Source: Curvibacter microcysteis
GTDB lineage: Bacteria; Pseudomonadota; Gammaproteobacteria; Burkholderiales; Burkholderiaceae_C
NCBI RefSeq assembly: GCF_028649435.1
Contig: NZ_JAQSIN010000002.1
Direction: 5' to 3' (one strand)
Length of the DNA: 64,000 nt
Made by a program: the position numbers and the translations under genes. The notes under the pieces are model-generated. The model was given only the letters and a program-made list of their open reading frames with translations. It did not search any database and was not told where the DNA came from. Below are positions 51,432-61,448 of this stretch, piece by piece. Positions within the stretch are counted from its first letter, which is position 1. Each line of letters begins with the position of its first letter.

Positions 51432-53702
51432 ATGAAATTTCGCTTCCCCATTGTCATCATCGATGAGGACTTCCGTTCCGAAAACACCTCGGGCCTGGGT
51501 ATTCGTGCTCTGGCGCAAGCCATTGAGACCGAGGGCTTCGAGGTGCTGGGCGTGACCAGCTACGGTGACCTGAGTCAGTTCGCCCAGCAACAAAGCCGGG
51601 CCAGCGCTTTCATTCTCTCGATCGACGACGAAGAGTTCACCCCCGGTCCTGACCTGGACCCGGCCGTGCTCAACCTGCGCAGCTTCATTGACGAGGTGCG
51701 CCGCAAGAACCTGGATGTGCCGATCTACATCTACGGCGAAACCAAGACCTCGCGCCACCTGCCCAACGACATCCTGCGTGAGCTGCACGGCTTCATCCAC
51801 ATGTTCGAGGACACGCCCGAGTTCGTGGCGCGCCACATCATCCGTGAAGCCAAGAGCTACCTCGAAGGCGTGCAACCGCCCTTCTTCAAAGCGCTGCTGG
51901 ATTACGCCGAAGACGGGTCTTACTCCTGGCATTGCCCGGGGCACTCGGGCGGCGTGGCCTTCCTGAAGAGCCCGGTGGGCCAGATGTACCACCAGTTCTA
52001 CGGCGAAAACATGCTGCGTGCCGACGTGTGCAACGCGGTGGAAGAACTGGGCCAACTGCTGGACCACAACGGCGCCATTGGCGAGAGCGAGCGCAACGCC
52101 GCCCGCATCTTCAACGCCGACCACTGCTTCTTTGTCACCAACGGCACCAGCACCAGCAACAAGATGGTCTGGCACCACACGGTGGCCCCGGGTGACGTGG
52201 TGGTGGTGGACCGCAACTGCCACAAGTCCATCCTGCACTCGATCATCATGACCGGGGCCATCCCCGTGTTCCTGAAGCCGACACGCAACCACTTCGGCAT
52301 CATTGGCCCGATCCCGCAAAGCGAGTTCACCCAGGAGTCGATCCAGGCCAAGATCAAGGCCAACCCACTGCTCAAGGGCGTGGACCCCAAGAAGGTCAAG
52401 CCGCGCATCCTGACCATCACGCAGTCCACCTACGACGGCGTGCTCTACAACACCGAGACCATCAAGGGCATGCTCGACGGCTACGTCGAGAACCTGCACT
52501 TTGACGAGGCCTGGCTGCCGCACGCGGCCTTCCACCCCTTCTACGGCCCCTACCACGCGATGGGCAAGAAGCGCGCGCGTCCGAAGGAAAGCGTGGTCTA
52601 CGCCACCCAGTCCATCCACAAGCTGCTGGCCGGTATCAGCCAGGCCAGCCATGTGCTGGTGCAGGACTCGCAAAACACCAAGCTGGACCGCCACCTCTTC
52701 AACGAGGCCTACCTGATGCACACCAGCACCAGCCCGCAGTACAGCATCATCGCCAGCTGCGACGTGGCCGCCGCCATGATGGAGCCGCCCGGCGGCACTG
52801 CCCTGGTCGAAGAGAGCATTGCCGAAGCGCTGGACTTCCGCCGCGCCATGCGCAAGGTGGACGACGAGTACGGCAAGGACTGGTGGTTCAAGGTCTGGGG
52901 TCCGGAGAAGCTGGTGGACGACGGCATTGGCCGCGCCACCGACTGGATCATCAAGGCCGACAGCAAGTCGGCCAAGTGGCACGGCTTTGGCAAGATCGCC
53001 GACGGCTTCAACATGCTCGACCCGATCAAGTCGACCATCGTGACGCCTGGCCTCGACCTGAACGGCAAGTTCGCGAAGACGGGCATCCCGGCCAGCATCG
53101 TGACCAAGTTCCTGGCCGAGCACGGCGTGATCGTCGAGAAGACGGGCCTGTACAGCTTCTTCATCATGTTCACCATCGGCATCACCAAGGGCCGCTGGAA
53201 CTCGCTGCTGACCGCGCTGCAGCAGTTCAAGGACGACTACGAGAAGAACCAGCCCATGTGGCGCATCCTGCCGGAGTTCTGCCAAAAGAACCGGCGCTAC
53301 GAGCGCATGGGCCTGCGCGACCTGTGCCAGCATGTTCACGAGCTGTACGCCAAGTACGACATCGCCCGTTTGACCACCGAGATGTACCTGAGCGACCACA
53401 CACCGGCCATGAAGCCGTCGGACGCTTTTGCCCACATCGCCCAACGCAAGACCGAGCGCGTGGAGATCGACCACCTGGAAGGCCGCATCACCACCAGCCT
53501 GGTAACGCCTTACCCACCGGGCATCCCGCTGCTGATCCCGGGTGAAGTGTTCAACAAGAAGATCGTCGATTACCTCAAGTTCTCGCGCGAATTCAATGCC
53601 CAATGCCCGGGCTTCGAAACCGACATCCACGGCCTGGTCGAAGAGGTGGACGCCGAAGGCAAGAAACACTACTTCGCGGATTGCATCAAGCAAAGCGCTT
53701 GA
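51432..53702 (+). CDS. Orn/Lys/Arg decarboxylase (PLP, fold type I)
   Basis: A 756-residue PLP enzyme of the inducible biodegradative decarboxylase family. An N-terminal receiver-like wing domain (1-130) is followed by the catalytic core, with WHCPGHSGGVAF, FVTNGTSTSNKMV and the PLP lysine Lys397 in QSIHKLLAGIS. Members release CO2 from arginine, lysine or ornithine, consuming protons in acid stress or making polyamines. Which substrate is used cannot be told by eye. No antiporter gene is adjacent, unlike the enterobacterial acid-resistance loci. A GGAGG site precedes the ATG. Confidence 0.92.
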   Translation: MKFRFPIVIIDEDFRSENTSGLGIRALAQAIETEGFEVLGVTSYGDLSQFAQQQSRASAFILSIDDEEFTPGPDLDPAVLNLRSFIDEVRRKNLDVPIYIYGETKTSRHLPNDILRELHGFIHMFEDTPEFVARHIIREAKSYLEGVQPPFFKALLDYAEDGSYSWHCPGHSGGVAFLKSPVGQMYHQFYGENMLRADVCNAVEELGQLLDHNGAIGESERNAARIFNADHCFFVTNGTSTSNKMVWHHTVAPGDVVVVDRNCHKSILHSIIMTGAIPVFLKPTRNHFGIIGPIPQSEFTQESIQAKIKANPLLKGVDPKKVKPRILTITQSTYDGVLYNTETIKGMLDGYVENLHFDEAWLPHAAFHPFYGPYHAMGKKRARPKESVVYATQSIHKLLAGISQASHVLVQDSQNTKLDRHLFNEAYLMHTSTSPQYSIIASCDVAAAMMEPPGGTALVEESIAEALDFRRAMRKVDDEYGKDWWFKVWGPEKLVDDGIGRATDWIIKADSKSAKWHGFGKIADGFNMLDPIKSTIVTPGLDLNGKFAKTGIPASIVTKFLAEHGVIVEKTGLYSFFIMFTIGITKGRWNSLLTALQQFKDDYEKNQPMWRILPEFCQKNRRYERMGLRDLCQHVHELYAKYDIARLTTEMYLSDHTPAMKPSDAFAHIAQRKTERVEIDHLEGRITTSLVTPYPPGIPLLIPGEVFNKKIVDYLKFSREFNAQCPGFETDIHGLVEEVDAEGKKHYFADCIKQSA

Positions 53703-53776
53703 AGCGGTGTTGGGCGGGCTCGCGCTGACCCTTGGTCGTGCGCCCGCCGTGAGCGTCCTGCTCAGTGGGGCGCGCC

Positions 53777-54700
53777 TCAGAGGCTGATGTCGGGCACCAC
53801 CCTTAAAAAGGTGGCGAACCTGGGCACGCCGCCGGGGTGCAGGCCTTGGTAACGGAAGCTCACCCAGCTGCCCACCGCAGGGGGGTCCAGGCGCAGCGCC
53901 TCGGGCAGGCCGCTGCCCAGGCGCAGGCGATGCCCTTCCTGGGTCTGGACGAGCAAGGCCCCCGCCTGGCCACGCCATGCGCCTTTGCCTGGCAGCACCT
54001 GCACCACCTGGGCTTCGGCATCCTCAAAAGCCTTGTACTTGAGCACATCGGGTGACCGGCCGGATCGGTACAGCCCGCTGGCCCGGTGCAGGATCAAACC
54101 TTCACCGCCTTGGGCCAGCACCTCGTCCAGCCAGGCCTTGACCTGGGCCACCGAGGTGACAGGCTGCTGCGCCACGGCTTGCAAATGCCCAGCCACCTGG
54201 GCGTCGGTCGCTTTGGACTGCTCGATGGCCGCCTGGAGTTGATGCAGACGGCCGCCTGGGGTGCCAAATGGATCGGGTAACTCGGGCGCGTCGAATGCCA
54301 TCATCCGCAGGCCTTGCCAGGCGCTGCTGCTGGGGCCGTCACGCACCGCTGCCACGGATTGCGCAAATTGCCCAGGGCCGGACCACAGCTCGCCATCCAG
54401 CATCAGGCTGGGCCAGGACTGGGTGAAGTGGGGTGGGGCGTGGATGGCGCGGCCGCTGCGCGTCCACAGGCGCTGACCGTCCCAGCGTGCTCGTACCCCA
54501 TCGAGTTTTTCGCTGACCCAAAAGCCGTCCACAGGCTGGCCCGGCTCGTAGCGCGTGGCTTGCATCAGGGGCGTTTGATGGGGGGACGGCCGGGCTTGCA
54601 CCAGGCTGGTCACGCTGGCCAGGGCCAGCAGAGCGCTGCGCCGACTCGGCGGCGCAGGCCAGGGGGACGTCGGCAGCAAGCGCTGCCGTGATTCGGACAT
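53777..54700 (-). CDS. Exported ATP-dependent DNA ligase, LigE type
   Basis: A 307-residue minimal ATP-dependent DNA ligase. An N-terminal arginine-pair signal-like segment (SRRSALLALASVTSLVQA) suggests export to the periplasm, as in the Lig E group. The adenylation domain has motif I SEKLDGVRARWDG with nucleophile Lys65, motif III-like LDGELW, motif IV GGEGLILHR and motif V LKYKAFEDAEA. The small OB domain (about 230-307) follows. The role may be repair of DNA taken up or lying outside the cytoplasm; the replicative ligase LigA is NAD-dependent and not in this window. Confidence 0.88.
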   Translation of the reverse strand: MSESRQRLLPTSPWPAPPSRRSALLALASVTSLVQARPSPHQTPLMQATRYEPGQPVDGFWVSEKLDGVRARWDGQRLWTRSGRAIHAPPHFTQSWPSLMLDGELWSGPGQFAQSVAAVRDGPSSSAWQGLRMMAFDAPELPDPFGTPGGRLHQLQAAIEQSKATDAQVAGHLQAVAQQPVTSVAQVKAWLDEVLAQGGEGLILHRASGLYRSGRSPDVLKYKAFEDAEAQVVQVLPGKGAWRGQAGALLVQTQEGHRLRLGSGLPEALRLDPPAVGSWVSFRYQGLHPGGVPRFATFLRVVPDISL

Positions 54701-54774
54701 GCTGTACTCCTCTCAGGAGTTCAAAAGCCCGGGCCCCCGGGATGCGGCGGGGGTAAAGGCCGGAGCGACCGCCA

Positions 54775-54793
54775 GGCCCGGGACATCCGGGCC
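54775..54793. other. Hairpin after fabI
   Basis: GGCCCGG-GACAT-CCGGGCC is a 7-bp stem without a T run, in the gap between fabI and the ligase gene (both reverse). It could slow or end fabI transcription. Confidence 0.4.
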
Positions 54794-54816
54794 ACAGCGT
54801 CGTCCGATTGTGGCGC

Positions 54817-55620
54817 TCAGGCCTTCTCAGTCGGCTCGGCAATGCCGCCGACCACCTGGCTGAAGCCACCGTCGACGTAGGTGATCTCAGCGCTCACGCC
54901 AGCGGCCAGGTCGCTCATCAAAAACGCGGCGACATTGCCCACGTCTTCGATGGTCACGTTGCGGCGGATGGGCGAGTTCTCAGCCACCACCGACAAGATC
55001 TTGCCAAAGCCCTTGATGCCACTGGCCGCCAGGGTCTTGATCGGGCCTGCCGAAATGCCGTTGGCGCGCAGGCCGCGGTTCTTGGCGCCCAGGGATTCAG
55101 CCAGGTAGCGCACCGAGGCTTCCAGGCTGGCCTTGGCCAGGCCCATGGTGTTGTAGTTGGGCACGGTGCGGATGGCGCCCAGGTAGGTCAGGGTCAGCAA
55201 GGCCGACTTGTCGTTCAGGTAAGGCAGGGCTGCCTTGGCCATGGCGGGGAAGCTGTAGGCGCTGATGTCATGGGCCACCTTGAAGCCGTCGCGGCTCAGG
55301 CCGTCGAGGAAGTCGCCCGCGATGGCTTCGCGCGGCGCATAGCCGATGCTGTGCACAAAGCCGTCAAAAGTGGGCCAGTGGGCCGAGAGGTCGGTGAACA
55401 GCTTCTCGATTTGCGCGTCGTCGCCCACGTCGCAATCAAAAATCAGATTGGAGCCAAAGTCGGCAGCGAATTCGGTGATGCGGTCTTTGAAGCGCTCACC
55501 CACGTAGCTGAAGGCCAGCTCGGCGCCTTGTTCGTGGCAGGCCTTGGCAATGCCGTAGGCGATGGATCGGTTGGACAGCACGCCGGTGATCAGCAGCTTC
55601 TTGCCAGTGAGGAAACCCAT
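54817..55620 (-). CDS. fabI: Enoyl-[acyl-carrier-protein] reductase (NADH) FabI
   Basis: A 267-residue short-chain dehydrogenase that performs the last reduction in each fatty acid elongation cycle. The NADH site has LLITGVLSNRSIAYGIA, and the catalytic pair Tyr156 and Lys163 (YNTMGLAK) sits at the E. coli numbering. The C-terminal VDGGFSQVVG is typical. It starts at 55620; longer in-frame extension upstream runs through non-coding sequence. The gene is the main target of triclosan-type inhibitors in relatives. Confidence 0.96.
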   Translation of the reverse strand: MGFLTGKKLLITGVLSNRSIAYGIAKACHEQGAELAFSYVGERFKDRITEFAADFGSNLIFDCDVGDDAQIEKLFTDLSAHWPTFDGFVHSIGYAPREAIAGDFLDGLSRDGFKVAHDISAYSFPAMAKAALPYLNDKSALLTLTYLGAIRTVPNYNTMGLAKASLEASVRYLAESLGAKNRGLRANGISAGPIKTLAASGIKGFGKILSVVAENSPIRRNVTIEDVGNVAAFLMSDLAAGVSAEITYVDGGFSQVVGGIAEPTEKA

Positions 55621-55770
55621 TCTTGTTCTCCAGTTCGAGGCCCGACGACCTGTCGTCGGGTGAAAGTTGCAGGACAGCCACGCCAGCAGGGGCCAACAAG
55701 GCCCGGCGCCAGGGCAGGGCGCTTCATGCGTCTGCCCGGCAGTGCGGCGGGAGTAGGGCAGAATTGTCTC

Positions 55771-57621
55771 ATGCGTTCTTCGTCTCTCTGGGCCAGCAGC
55801 CTGGGCCTGTGTCTTTCGCTCGCCTGCGGGGGGGCTTGGGCTGCGCACGGCTATGCGCTGTGGGGCAGCCTCAAGTACCCGGTGGGGTTTGATCACTTCG
55901 CCTACGTCAACCCCCAAGCCCCCAAGGGGGGTGAGCTGCGCCTGGTCAGCAACCTGCGCACCTCCACCTTTGACAAGTACAACCCCTTCACGTTGAAGGG
56001 CTCGGCTCCGGCTTACCTCGGTGGCCTGATGTTTGACTCCTTGCTGGCGGGATCGCTGGATGAAACCGGCGCTGGCTACGGCTTGCTGGCCAGCGATGTG
56101 CAGGTCAGTGCGGACGGCCTGAGCGCCACCTTCACCCTGCGCCCCGAGGCCCGTTTTCACAATGGTGACCCGGTGCTGGCCACCGATGTGAAGTTCAGCT
56201 ACGACACCTTGATGGGGCCCTTCACCTCCCCCAGCTACAAGACCCAACTGGCCGATGTGGCGGGCCTGGATGTGATCGACGCGCGCACCGTGCGCTACCG
56301 CTTCAAGAAGCCCAACCGCGAACTGCCTTTGACCGTGGGCGGGCTGCCGGTGTTCAGCCACCGCTGGGGCGAGGTCGACGGCAAGCCCAAGCCCTTTGAC
56401 CAGGTGGTCACCGACATCCCGATTGGCTCAGGGCCCTACCGCATCGGACCGGTGCGCTTTGGCAAGGACATCACCTATGTGCGTGATCCGCAGTACTGGG
56501 CGCGCGACCTCAACGTCAAGCGGGGCACGGGCAACTTTGACCGCATCACGGTCAAGATTTACAAGGACAACACGGCCAAGCTGGAAGCCCTGAAGGCCGG
56601 CGAATTCGATCTGATGCGTTTTTTCTCAGCGGGCGACTGGGCGCGCCGTGTCACGGGCAAGCGCTTTGACAGCGGCGAACTGGTCAAAGGCGAGTTCAAA
56701 CACAGCCTGCCGGCGGGCTTTCAGAGTTATGTCCTCAACACCCGACGCGATCTGCTCAAAGACGTGCGGGTGCGTGAGGCCCTGGGCCTGGCGCTGGACT
56801 ACGAGTGGATGAACCGCCAGATGTTCTACAACGCCTACCAGCGCGTCACCGGCCTGTTTGGCAACACCGCATGTGCGGCCTCCGGCACGCCCTCCGCCGA
56901 AGAGTTGGCCTTGCTGGAGCCCTGGCGTGGCCAGGTGCCTGAGACCACGTTCGGCCCCATGGCCGTGCCGCCGCGCACCGATGGTGAGCAGTCTTTGCGC
57001 GGCAACCTGCGCCGCGCCCAGGCCCTGCTGGCCCAAGCCGGCTGGAAGGTGCAAGACGGCGTGTTGCGCAATGCCCAAGGGCAGGCCTTTGTGCTGGAGT
57101 ACCTGGACAGCAACGAGAGCGGCTCGCGCGTCGTCACGCCCTGGGCGCGCAACCTGGAGAAGCTGGGCATCCGGCTCAACTACCGCCCGGTGGACTTTGC
57201 GCTCTACCAGCAGCGCCTGCAGAAATTTGACTTCGACGTCACCACCATGGCCTTTGGGGGCACGCACAACCCGGGTCAGGAGTACGCCGACATGTTTGGC
57301 AGCCAGGCGGCCGACACCGAGGATTCAGGCAACTTCGTGGGCCTGAAGAGCCCTGCGGTCGACGCGCTGATCACCCGCATGACGGGGGCCAAGAGCTTGG
57401 CCGAGCTGCAACCCGCCTGCCGCGCCCTGGAGCGCGTGGTGGTGCACAGCCATGTGTTGATTCCACAGTGGACCGCGCCCACGCACCGCCTGGCCTACAA
57501 CCACTGGCGCTTGCAAGGCCCTTCGGGCATGCCGCCGTACTCGGGTGGCGAGACCTGGGCCATTGACACCTGGTGGGCGCGACCGCCCGCTGGCACCGGT
57601 GCCGCCCCGGCGCGGCCTTGA
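55771..57621 (+). CDS. Peptide ABC transporter substrate-binding protein, YejA-like
   Basis: A 616-residue periplasmic binding protein (SBP_bac_5 fold). Signal peptide (LWASSLGLCLSLACGGAWA) then HGYALWGSLKYPVGFDHFAYVNP, the opening of the YejA/microcin C-import branch, and ADGLSATFTLRPEARFHNGDPV further on (split across the domain). It feeds the YejBEF transporter encoded directly downstream. In enterobacteria this system imports oligopeptides and peptide antibiotics such as microcin C. ATG at 55771 chosen for the signal peptide. Confidence 0.9.
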   Translation: MRSSSLWASSLGLCLSLACGGAWAAHGYALWGSLKYPVGFDHFAYVNPQAPKGGELRLVSNLRTSTFDKYNPFTLKGSAPAYLGGLMFDSLLAGSLDETGAGYGLLASDVQVSADGLSATFTLRPEARFHNGDPVLATDVKFSYDTLMGPFTSPSYKTQLADVAGLDVIDARTVRYRFKKPNRELPLTVGGLPVFSHRWGEVDGKPKPFDQVVTDIPIGSGPYRIGPVRFGKDITYVRDPQYWARDLNVKRGTGNFDRITVKIYKDNTAKLEALKAGEFDLMRFFSAGDWARRVTGKRFDSGELVKGEFKHSLPAGFQSYVLNTRRDLLKDVRVREALGLALDYEWMNRQMFYNAYQRVTGLFGNTACAASGTPSAEELALLEPWRGQVPETTFGPMAVPPRTDGEQSLRGNLRRAQALLAQAGWKVQDGVLRNAQGQAFVLEYLDSNESGSRVVTPWARNLEKLGIRLNYRPVDFALYQQRLQKFDFDVTTMAFGGTHNPGQEYADMFGSQAADTEDSGNFVGLKSPAVDALITRMTGAKSLAELQPACRALERVVVHSHVLIPQWTAPTHRLAYNHWRLQGPSGMPPYSGGETWAIDTWWARPPAGTGAAPARP

Positions 57622-57669
57622 GCGCGCCATTGCGCAGCGCGTGACCTCCCCAACCGATTGCAAAGACCC

Positions 57670-58704
57670 ATGCTGGCCTACCTGATCAAACGCTTCTTGC
57701 TGATGGTGCCCACCTTGTTCGGCGTGCTGTTGCTGACCTTCGTGGTCATCCAGTTCGTGCCTGGCGGACCGGTGGAGCAGTACCTGGTGGAGGCGCGCAC
57801 CGCCACCGCTGGCAGTGGCAGCGCGGAGGGGGGCGGCTTCAGCTACCGGGGCGGACAGGGCGTGGACCCCAAGCGCATCGAGCAGATCAAGGCCTTGTAT
57901 GGCTTTGACAAACCGGCGCCTGAGCGCTTTTGGCAGATGCTGGGCCAGTTCGCCCGTTTTGACCTGGGCCGCAGCTTTTTTCAGAACAAAGATGTCTGGC
58001 AGTTGATCCTGGAGAAATTGCCCGTCTCGGCCAGCCTGGGCCTGTGGACCTTCTTCATCAGCTACGGCGTGGCCGTGCCCCTGGGGGTGGCCAAGGCGGT
58101 GCGGGCGGGCTCGCGCTTTGACCTGCTGACCACCTTGCTGGTCTTGTTTGGCTATGCCGTGCCGGGCTTTGTGCTGGGCGTGGCCTTGCTGGTGATCTTT
58201 GGTGGCCAGCTGCAGTGGTTCCCGTTGCGCGGCCTCACCTCGGCCAATTGGGACGAACTCAGCTGGGGGGCGCGCGTGGTGGACTACCTGTGGCACATCA
58301 CCTTGCCCATCATCGCCATGGTGCTGGGCAGCTTCGCCGTCACCGCCATGCTGACCAAGAATGCCTTCCTGGAGGAGATCCGCAAGCAGTACGTGATCAC
58401 CGCCCGAGCCAAGGGTCTGAGCGAGCGCCAGGTGCTGTGGAAGCATGTGTTCCGCAATGCGCTGATCCCCATCATCACGGGCTTTCCGGCCGCCTTTGTG
58501 GGGGCGTTTTTCACGGGGTCCTTGCTGATCGAGACCCTGTTCTCGCTCGATGGCCTGGGCCTTTTGAGCTATGAAAGCGTGATCCGGCGCGACTACCCCG
58601 TGGTGCTGGGCACCCTGTACCTGTTCACGCTGATTGGTTTGCTGACCAAGCTGATTTCTGACCTGTCTTATGTCTGGGTGGACCCCCGTGTCAAATTCGA
58701 TTGA
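57670..58704 (+). CDS. yejB: Peptide ABC transporter permease, YejB-like
   Basis: A 344-residue inner-membrane permease with six helices and the BPD_transp_1 loop ARAKGLSERQVLWKHVFRNAL, which contacts the ATPase. It opens with YLIKRFLLMVPTLFGVLLL, as in the DppB/OppB group. A Gly/Ser-rich insertion at about 45-75 (GSGSAEGGGFSYRGGQG) is typical of YejB. It overlaps yejE by 17 bases. Confidence 0.9.
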   Translation: MLAYLIKRFLLMVPTLFGVLLLTFVVIQFVPGGPVEQYLVEARTATAGSGSAEGGGFSYRGGQGVDPKRIEQIKALYGFDKPAPERFWQMLGQFARFDLGRSFFQNKDVWQLILEKLPVSASLGLWTFFISYGVAVPLGVAKAVRAGSRFDLLTTLLVLFGYAVPGFVLGVALLVIFGGQLQWFPLRGLTSANWDELSWGARVVDYLWHITLPIIAMVLGSFAVTAMLTKNAFLEEIRKQYVITARAKGLSERQVLWKHVFRNALIPIITGFPAAFVGAFFTGSLLIETLFSLDGLGLLSYESVIRRDYPVVLGTLYLFTLIGLLTKLISDLSYVWVDPRVKFD

Positions 58705-59776
58705 GGCCCCGCGCGCAGGCGCTGCCGAGCGCTCCGCCATCCCGGCCAGCCTGAGCCCTTCGCGCCGGGCCTGGCTGCGTTTCAAACGCAACCGCCTGGG
58801 GTTTGTGAGCCTTTGGCTGTTCGTCGGACTGGTGCTGTTCAGCCTGGCGGCGGAGTTGGTGTCCAATGACCGGCCCTGGCTGGTGCGCTACCAGGGGCAG
58901 CTGTACACGCCGCTGTGGCAGGACTACCCCGAGAAGGTGTTTGGCGGCGACTTTGACACGCCCACCGACTTCCTGGATCCCTTCATCCGAGCCCAGCTGG
59001 CCCAGCCCGGCAACTGGGCGGTGTTCGCGCCCAACCCCTACGGGCCCAAGACCCTCAATTACTTTGCCCGCGAACCCAACCCGTCGGCGCCTTCGCGGGA
59101 CAACTGGCTGGGCACCGATGACCGCGGCCGCGACCTCTTGGCTCAGCTGATCTATGGCTTTCGGGTCAGCGTGCTGTTTGCCTTGGCGCTGACGGTCTCC
59201 GGGGTCGTGCTGGGCGTGCTGACGGGCGCCATCCAGGGCTACTTTGGCGGGCGCACCGATCTGGCGTTTCAGCGCTTCATCGAGATCTGGGGCTCCATGC
59301 CCGAGCTGTACCTGCTGATCATCTTCAGCGCGGTGTTCGCGCCCAGCGTGGCCTTGCTGCTGTTGCTGCTCAGTCTGTTTGGCTGGATGGGTTTGTCCGA
59401 CTACGTTCGCGCCGAGTTCCTGCGCAACCGCCAGCTGGACTATGTGAAGGCGGCCCGTGCCCTGGGCGTGTCCAACGCGCAGATCATCTGGCGCCACATC
59501 CTGCCCAACAGCCTCACGCCCGTGGTCACCTTCTTGCCCTTTCGCATGAGCGCGGCCATCCTGGCGCTGACCTCGCTGGATTTTCTGGGCCTGGGGGTGC
59601 CACCGGGCACGCCCTCGCTGGGCGAGCTGCTGAGCCAGGGCAAAGCCAACATCGACGCCTGGTGGATCTCGCTGTCCACTTTTGGCGTGCTGGTCGTGAC
59701 CTTGCTGTTGCTGACTTTCATGGGCGACGCGCTGCGTGACGCGCTGGACCCCCGCAAGGCGGAGGCCCAGTCATGA
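58688..59776 (+). CDS. yejE: Peptide ABC transporter permease, YejE-like
   Basis: A 362-residue second permease. After a first helix (FVSLWLFVGLVLFSLAAEL) comes a periplasmic insertion of about 100 residues with the family pattern NWLGTDDRGRDLLAQLIYGFR, then five helices and the ATPase-contact loop KAARALGVSNAQIIWRHILPN. The GTG at 58688 is chosen because it opens with SNSIEAP and overlaps yejB; no ATG fits better. Confidence 0.9.
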   Translation: MSNSIEAPRAGAAERSAIPASLSPSRRAWLRFKRNRLGFVSLWLFVGLVLFSLAAELVSNDRPWLVRYQGQLYTPLWQDYPEKVFGGDFDTPTDFLDPFIRAQLAQPGNWAVFAPNPYGPKTLNYFAREPNPSAPSRDNWLGTDDRGRDLLAQLIYGFRVSVLFALALTVSGVVLGVLTGAIQGYFGGRTDLAFQRFIEIWGSMPELYLLIIFSAVFAPSVALLLLLLSLFGWMGLSDYVRAEFLRNRQLDYVKAARALGVSNAQIIWRHILPNSLTPVVTFLPFRMSAAILALTSLDFLGLGVPPGTPSLGELLSQGKANIDAWWISLSTFGVLVVTLLLLTFMGDALRDALDPRKAEAQS

Positions 59777-61404
59777 GCCAGGACCTGTTGCACATTGAAC
59801 AGCTGCGCATCGCCTTTGGCGACAAGGAGGTGGTGCACGGCATCGACCTGCGTGTGGCCGCTGGCGAAAAAGTGGCGCTGGTGGGCGAGTCGGGCTCGGG
59901 CAAGTCGGTCACCGCGCTGAGCCTGCTGCGCCTGGCCGCCCAGGCCCGCTGCCAGGGTCGAATCTGGCTGAGCGCACGCGAAACCGGAGCGCCTCCCCAG
60001 GACCTGCTGGCCCTGCCTGAGCGGGACTTGCTGCGCGTGCGTGGCGACGACATCGCCATGATCTTCCAGGAGCCGATGACGGCCCTGAACCCCTTGTTCA
60101 CGATCGGTGAGCAAATCGTCGAGGTGCTGCAGCTCAAAAAAGGCTTGAACCGCCGCGAGGCCTGGCCCTTGGCGGTGCAGGCCCTGGCCGACACGGGCCT
60201 GCCCGAACCCGAGCGGCGTGCCCGCTCCTACCCGCACCAGCTCTCCGGGGGGCAGCGCCAACGCGCCATGATCGCGATGGCCCTGGCCACCGAGCCGCGC
60301 CTGCTGCTGGCTGACGAACCCACCACCGCGCTAGACGTGACCCTGCGCGCGCAGATTCTGGACTTGCTCAGCGACCTGCAGGCCCGCACCGGCATGGCCG
60401 TGCTGCTGATCACCCACGACCTGCAAATGGTGCGCCGCTTTGCCGACCGCGTGGCGGTGATGGAGAACGGCCACTTGGTTGAGCAGGGCCCCGTGGCCGA
60501 GGTCTTTGCCCGACCCCAGCACGCCTACACCCGCCAGCTGCTGGACAGCGTGCCGGCGCGCGAGGTCACCGAGGTCGACGCCTCAGCGCCTCAGCCCGCC
60601 GACGTGTTGCGCGCGCAAGACCTGCGCATCAGCTACGCCGTGCCGCGCCCGGGTTGGCGCGGTTGGTTCAGCCGGGGGGAGTTCGTAGCGGTGCGGGGCG
60701 CCAGCTTCCATCTGGGTGAGGGACGGACCTTGGGCGTGGTGGGCGAGTCCGGCTCGGGCAAATCCACCTTGGCCCAGGCGGTGCTGGGTTTGTTGCCCTT
60801 CACGGGCCAACTGGACCTGGGCGGTCAGACCTGGCAAGGCCTGGGCACGCGCAACACCCCGGCCCACCGCGCGCTGCGCCAACAGGTGCAGGTGGTGTTC
60901 CAAGACCCGTTTTCTTCGCTCTCGCCCCGCCTCACGGTGGAGGAGATCGTGGGTGAGGGCTTGCTGGTGCATGAACCCAGCCTGAGTCCGGCAGGCCGGC
61001 GGGAGCGGGTGCAGGCCGTGCTGGCCGAGGTGGGCCTGTCGGAGGCTCAGTTTCCAGGCCTGTTGGCGCGTTACCCGCATGAATTTTCAGGTGGGCAGCG
61101 GCAGCGCTTGGCGATCGCCCGCGCCCTCATCGTGCGCCCGCGTTGGCTGGTGCTGGACGAGCCCACCAGTGCCCTGGACGTCAGCATCCAAAAGCAGGTG
61201 CTGCAGCTCTTGCAGACCCTGCAACGCGAGCGTGGCCTGAGTTACCTGCTGATCACCCACGACATCGCCGTGATTCGCGCCATGGCCCACGAGGTCTTGG
61301 TGATGAAGGATGGTGTGGTGGTGGAGTCCGGCCCGGTGGCGCAAGTGCTGGCCTCACCCCAAAGCGACTACACCCGCACCCTGGTGCACGCGGCGCTGGA
61401 CTGA
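59773..61404 (+). CDS. yejF: Peptide ABC transporter ATP-binding protein, duplicated, YejF-like
   Basis: A 543-residue protein with two fused ABC ATPase domains. Each half has Walker A GESGSGKS (about residues 39 and 323), signature SGGQRQR, Walker B (LLLADEPTTALDVT and LVLDEPTSALDVS) and a switch His. Such fused ATPases power YejABE. Its ATG overlaps the yejE stop. The four genes run without gaps and form one operon. Confidence 0.93.
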   Translation: MSQDLLHIEQLRIAFGDKEVVHGIDLRVAAGEKVALVGESGSGKSVTALSLLRLAAQARCQGRIWLSARETGAPPQDLLALPERDLLRVRGDDIAMIFQEPMTALNPLFTIGEQIVEVLQLKKGLNRREAWPLAVQALADTGLPEPERRARSYPHQLSGGQRQRAMIAMALATEPRLLLADEPTTALDVTLRAQILDLLSDLQARTGMAVLLITHDLQMVRRFADRVAVMENGHLVEQGPVAEVFARPQHAYTRQLLDSVPAREVTEVDASAPQPADVLRAQDLRISYAVPRPGWRGWFSRGEFVAVRGASFHLGEGRTLGVVGESGSGKSTLAQAVLGLLPFTGQLDLGGQTWQGLGTRNTPAHRALRQQVQVVFQDPFSSLSPRLTVEEIVGEGLLVHEPSLSPAGRRERVQAVLAEVGLSEAQFPGLLARYPHEFSGGQRQRLAIARALIVRPRWLVLDEPTSALDVSIQKQVLQLLQTLQRERGLSYLLITHDIAVIRAMAHEVLVMKDGVVVESGPVAQVLASPQSDYTRTLVHAALD

Positions 61405-61448
61405 GGGAAGGCGGCTGGCCCTTTGGGCCGGGGGATGTGGCGCGGGCC

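Noticed and set aside
51396..53978. An 860-codon open frame antisense to the decarboxylase gene
   Set aside because: It covers the whole sense gene and runs into non-coding flanks; composition is that of a shadow frame.
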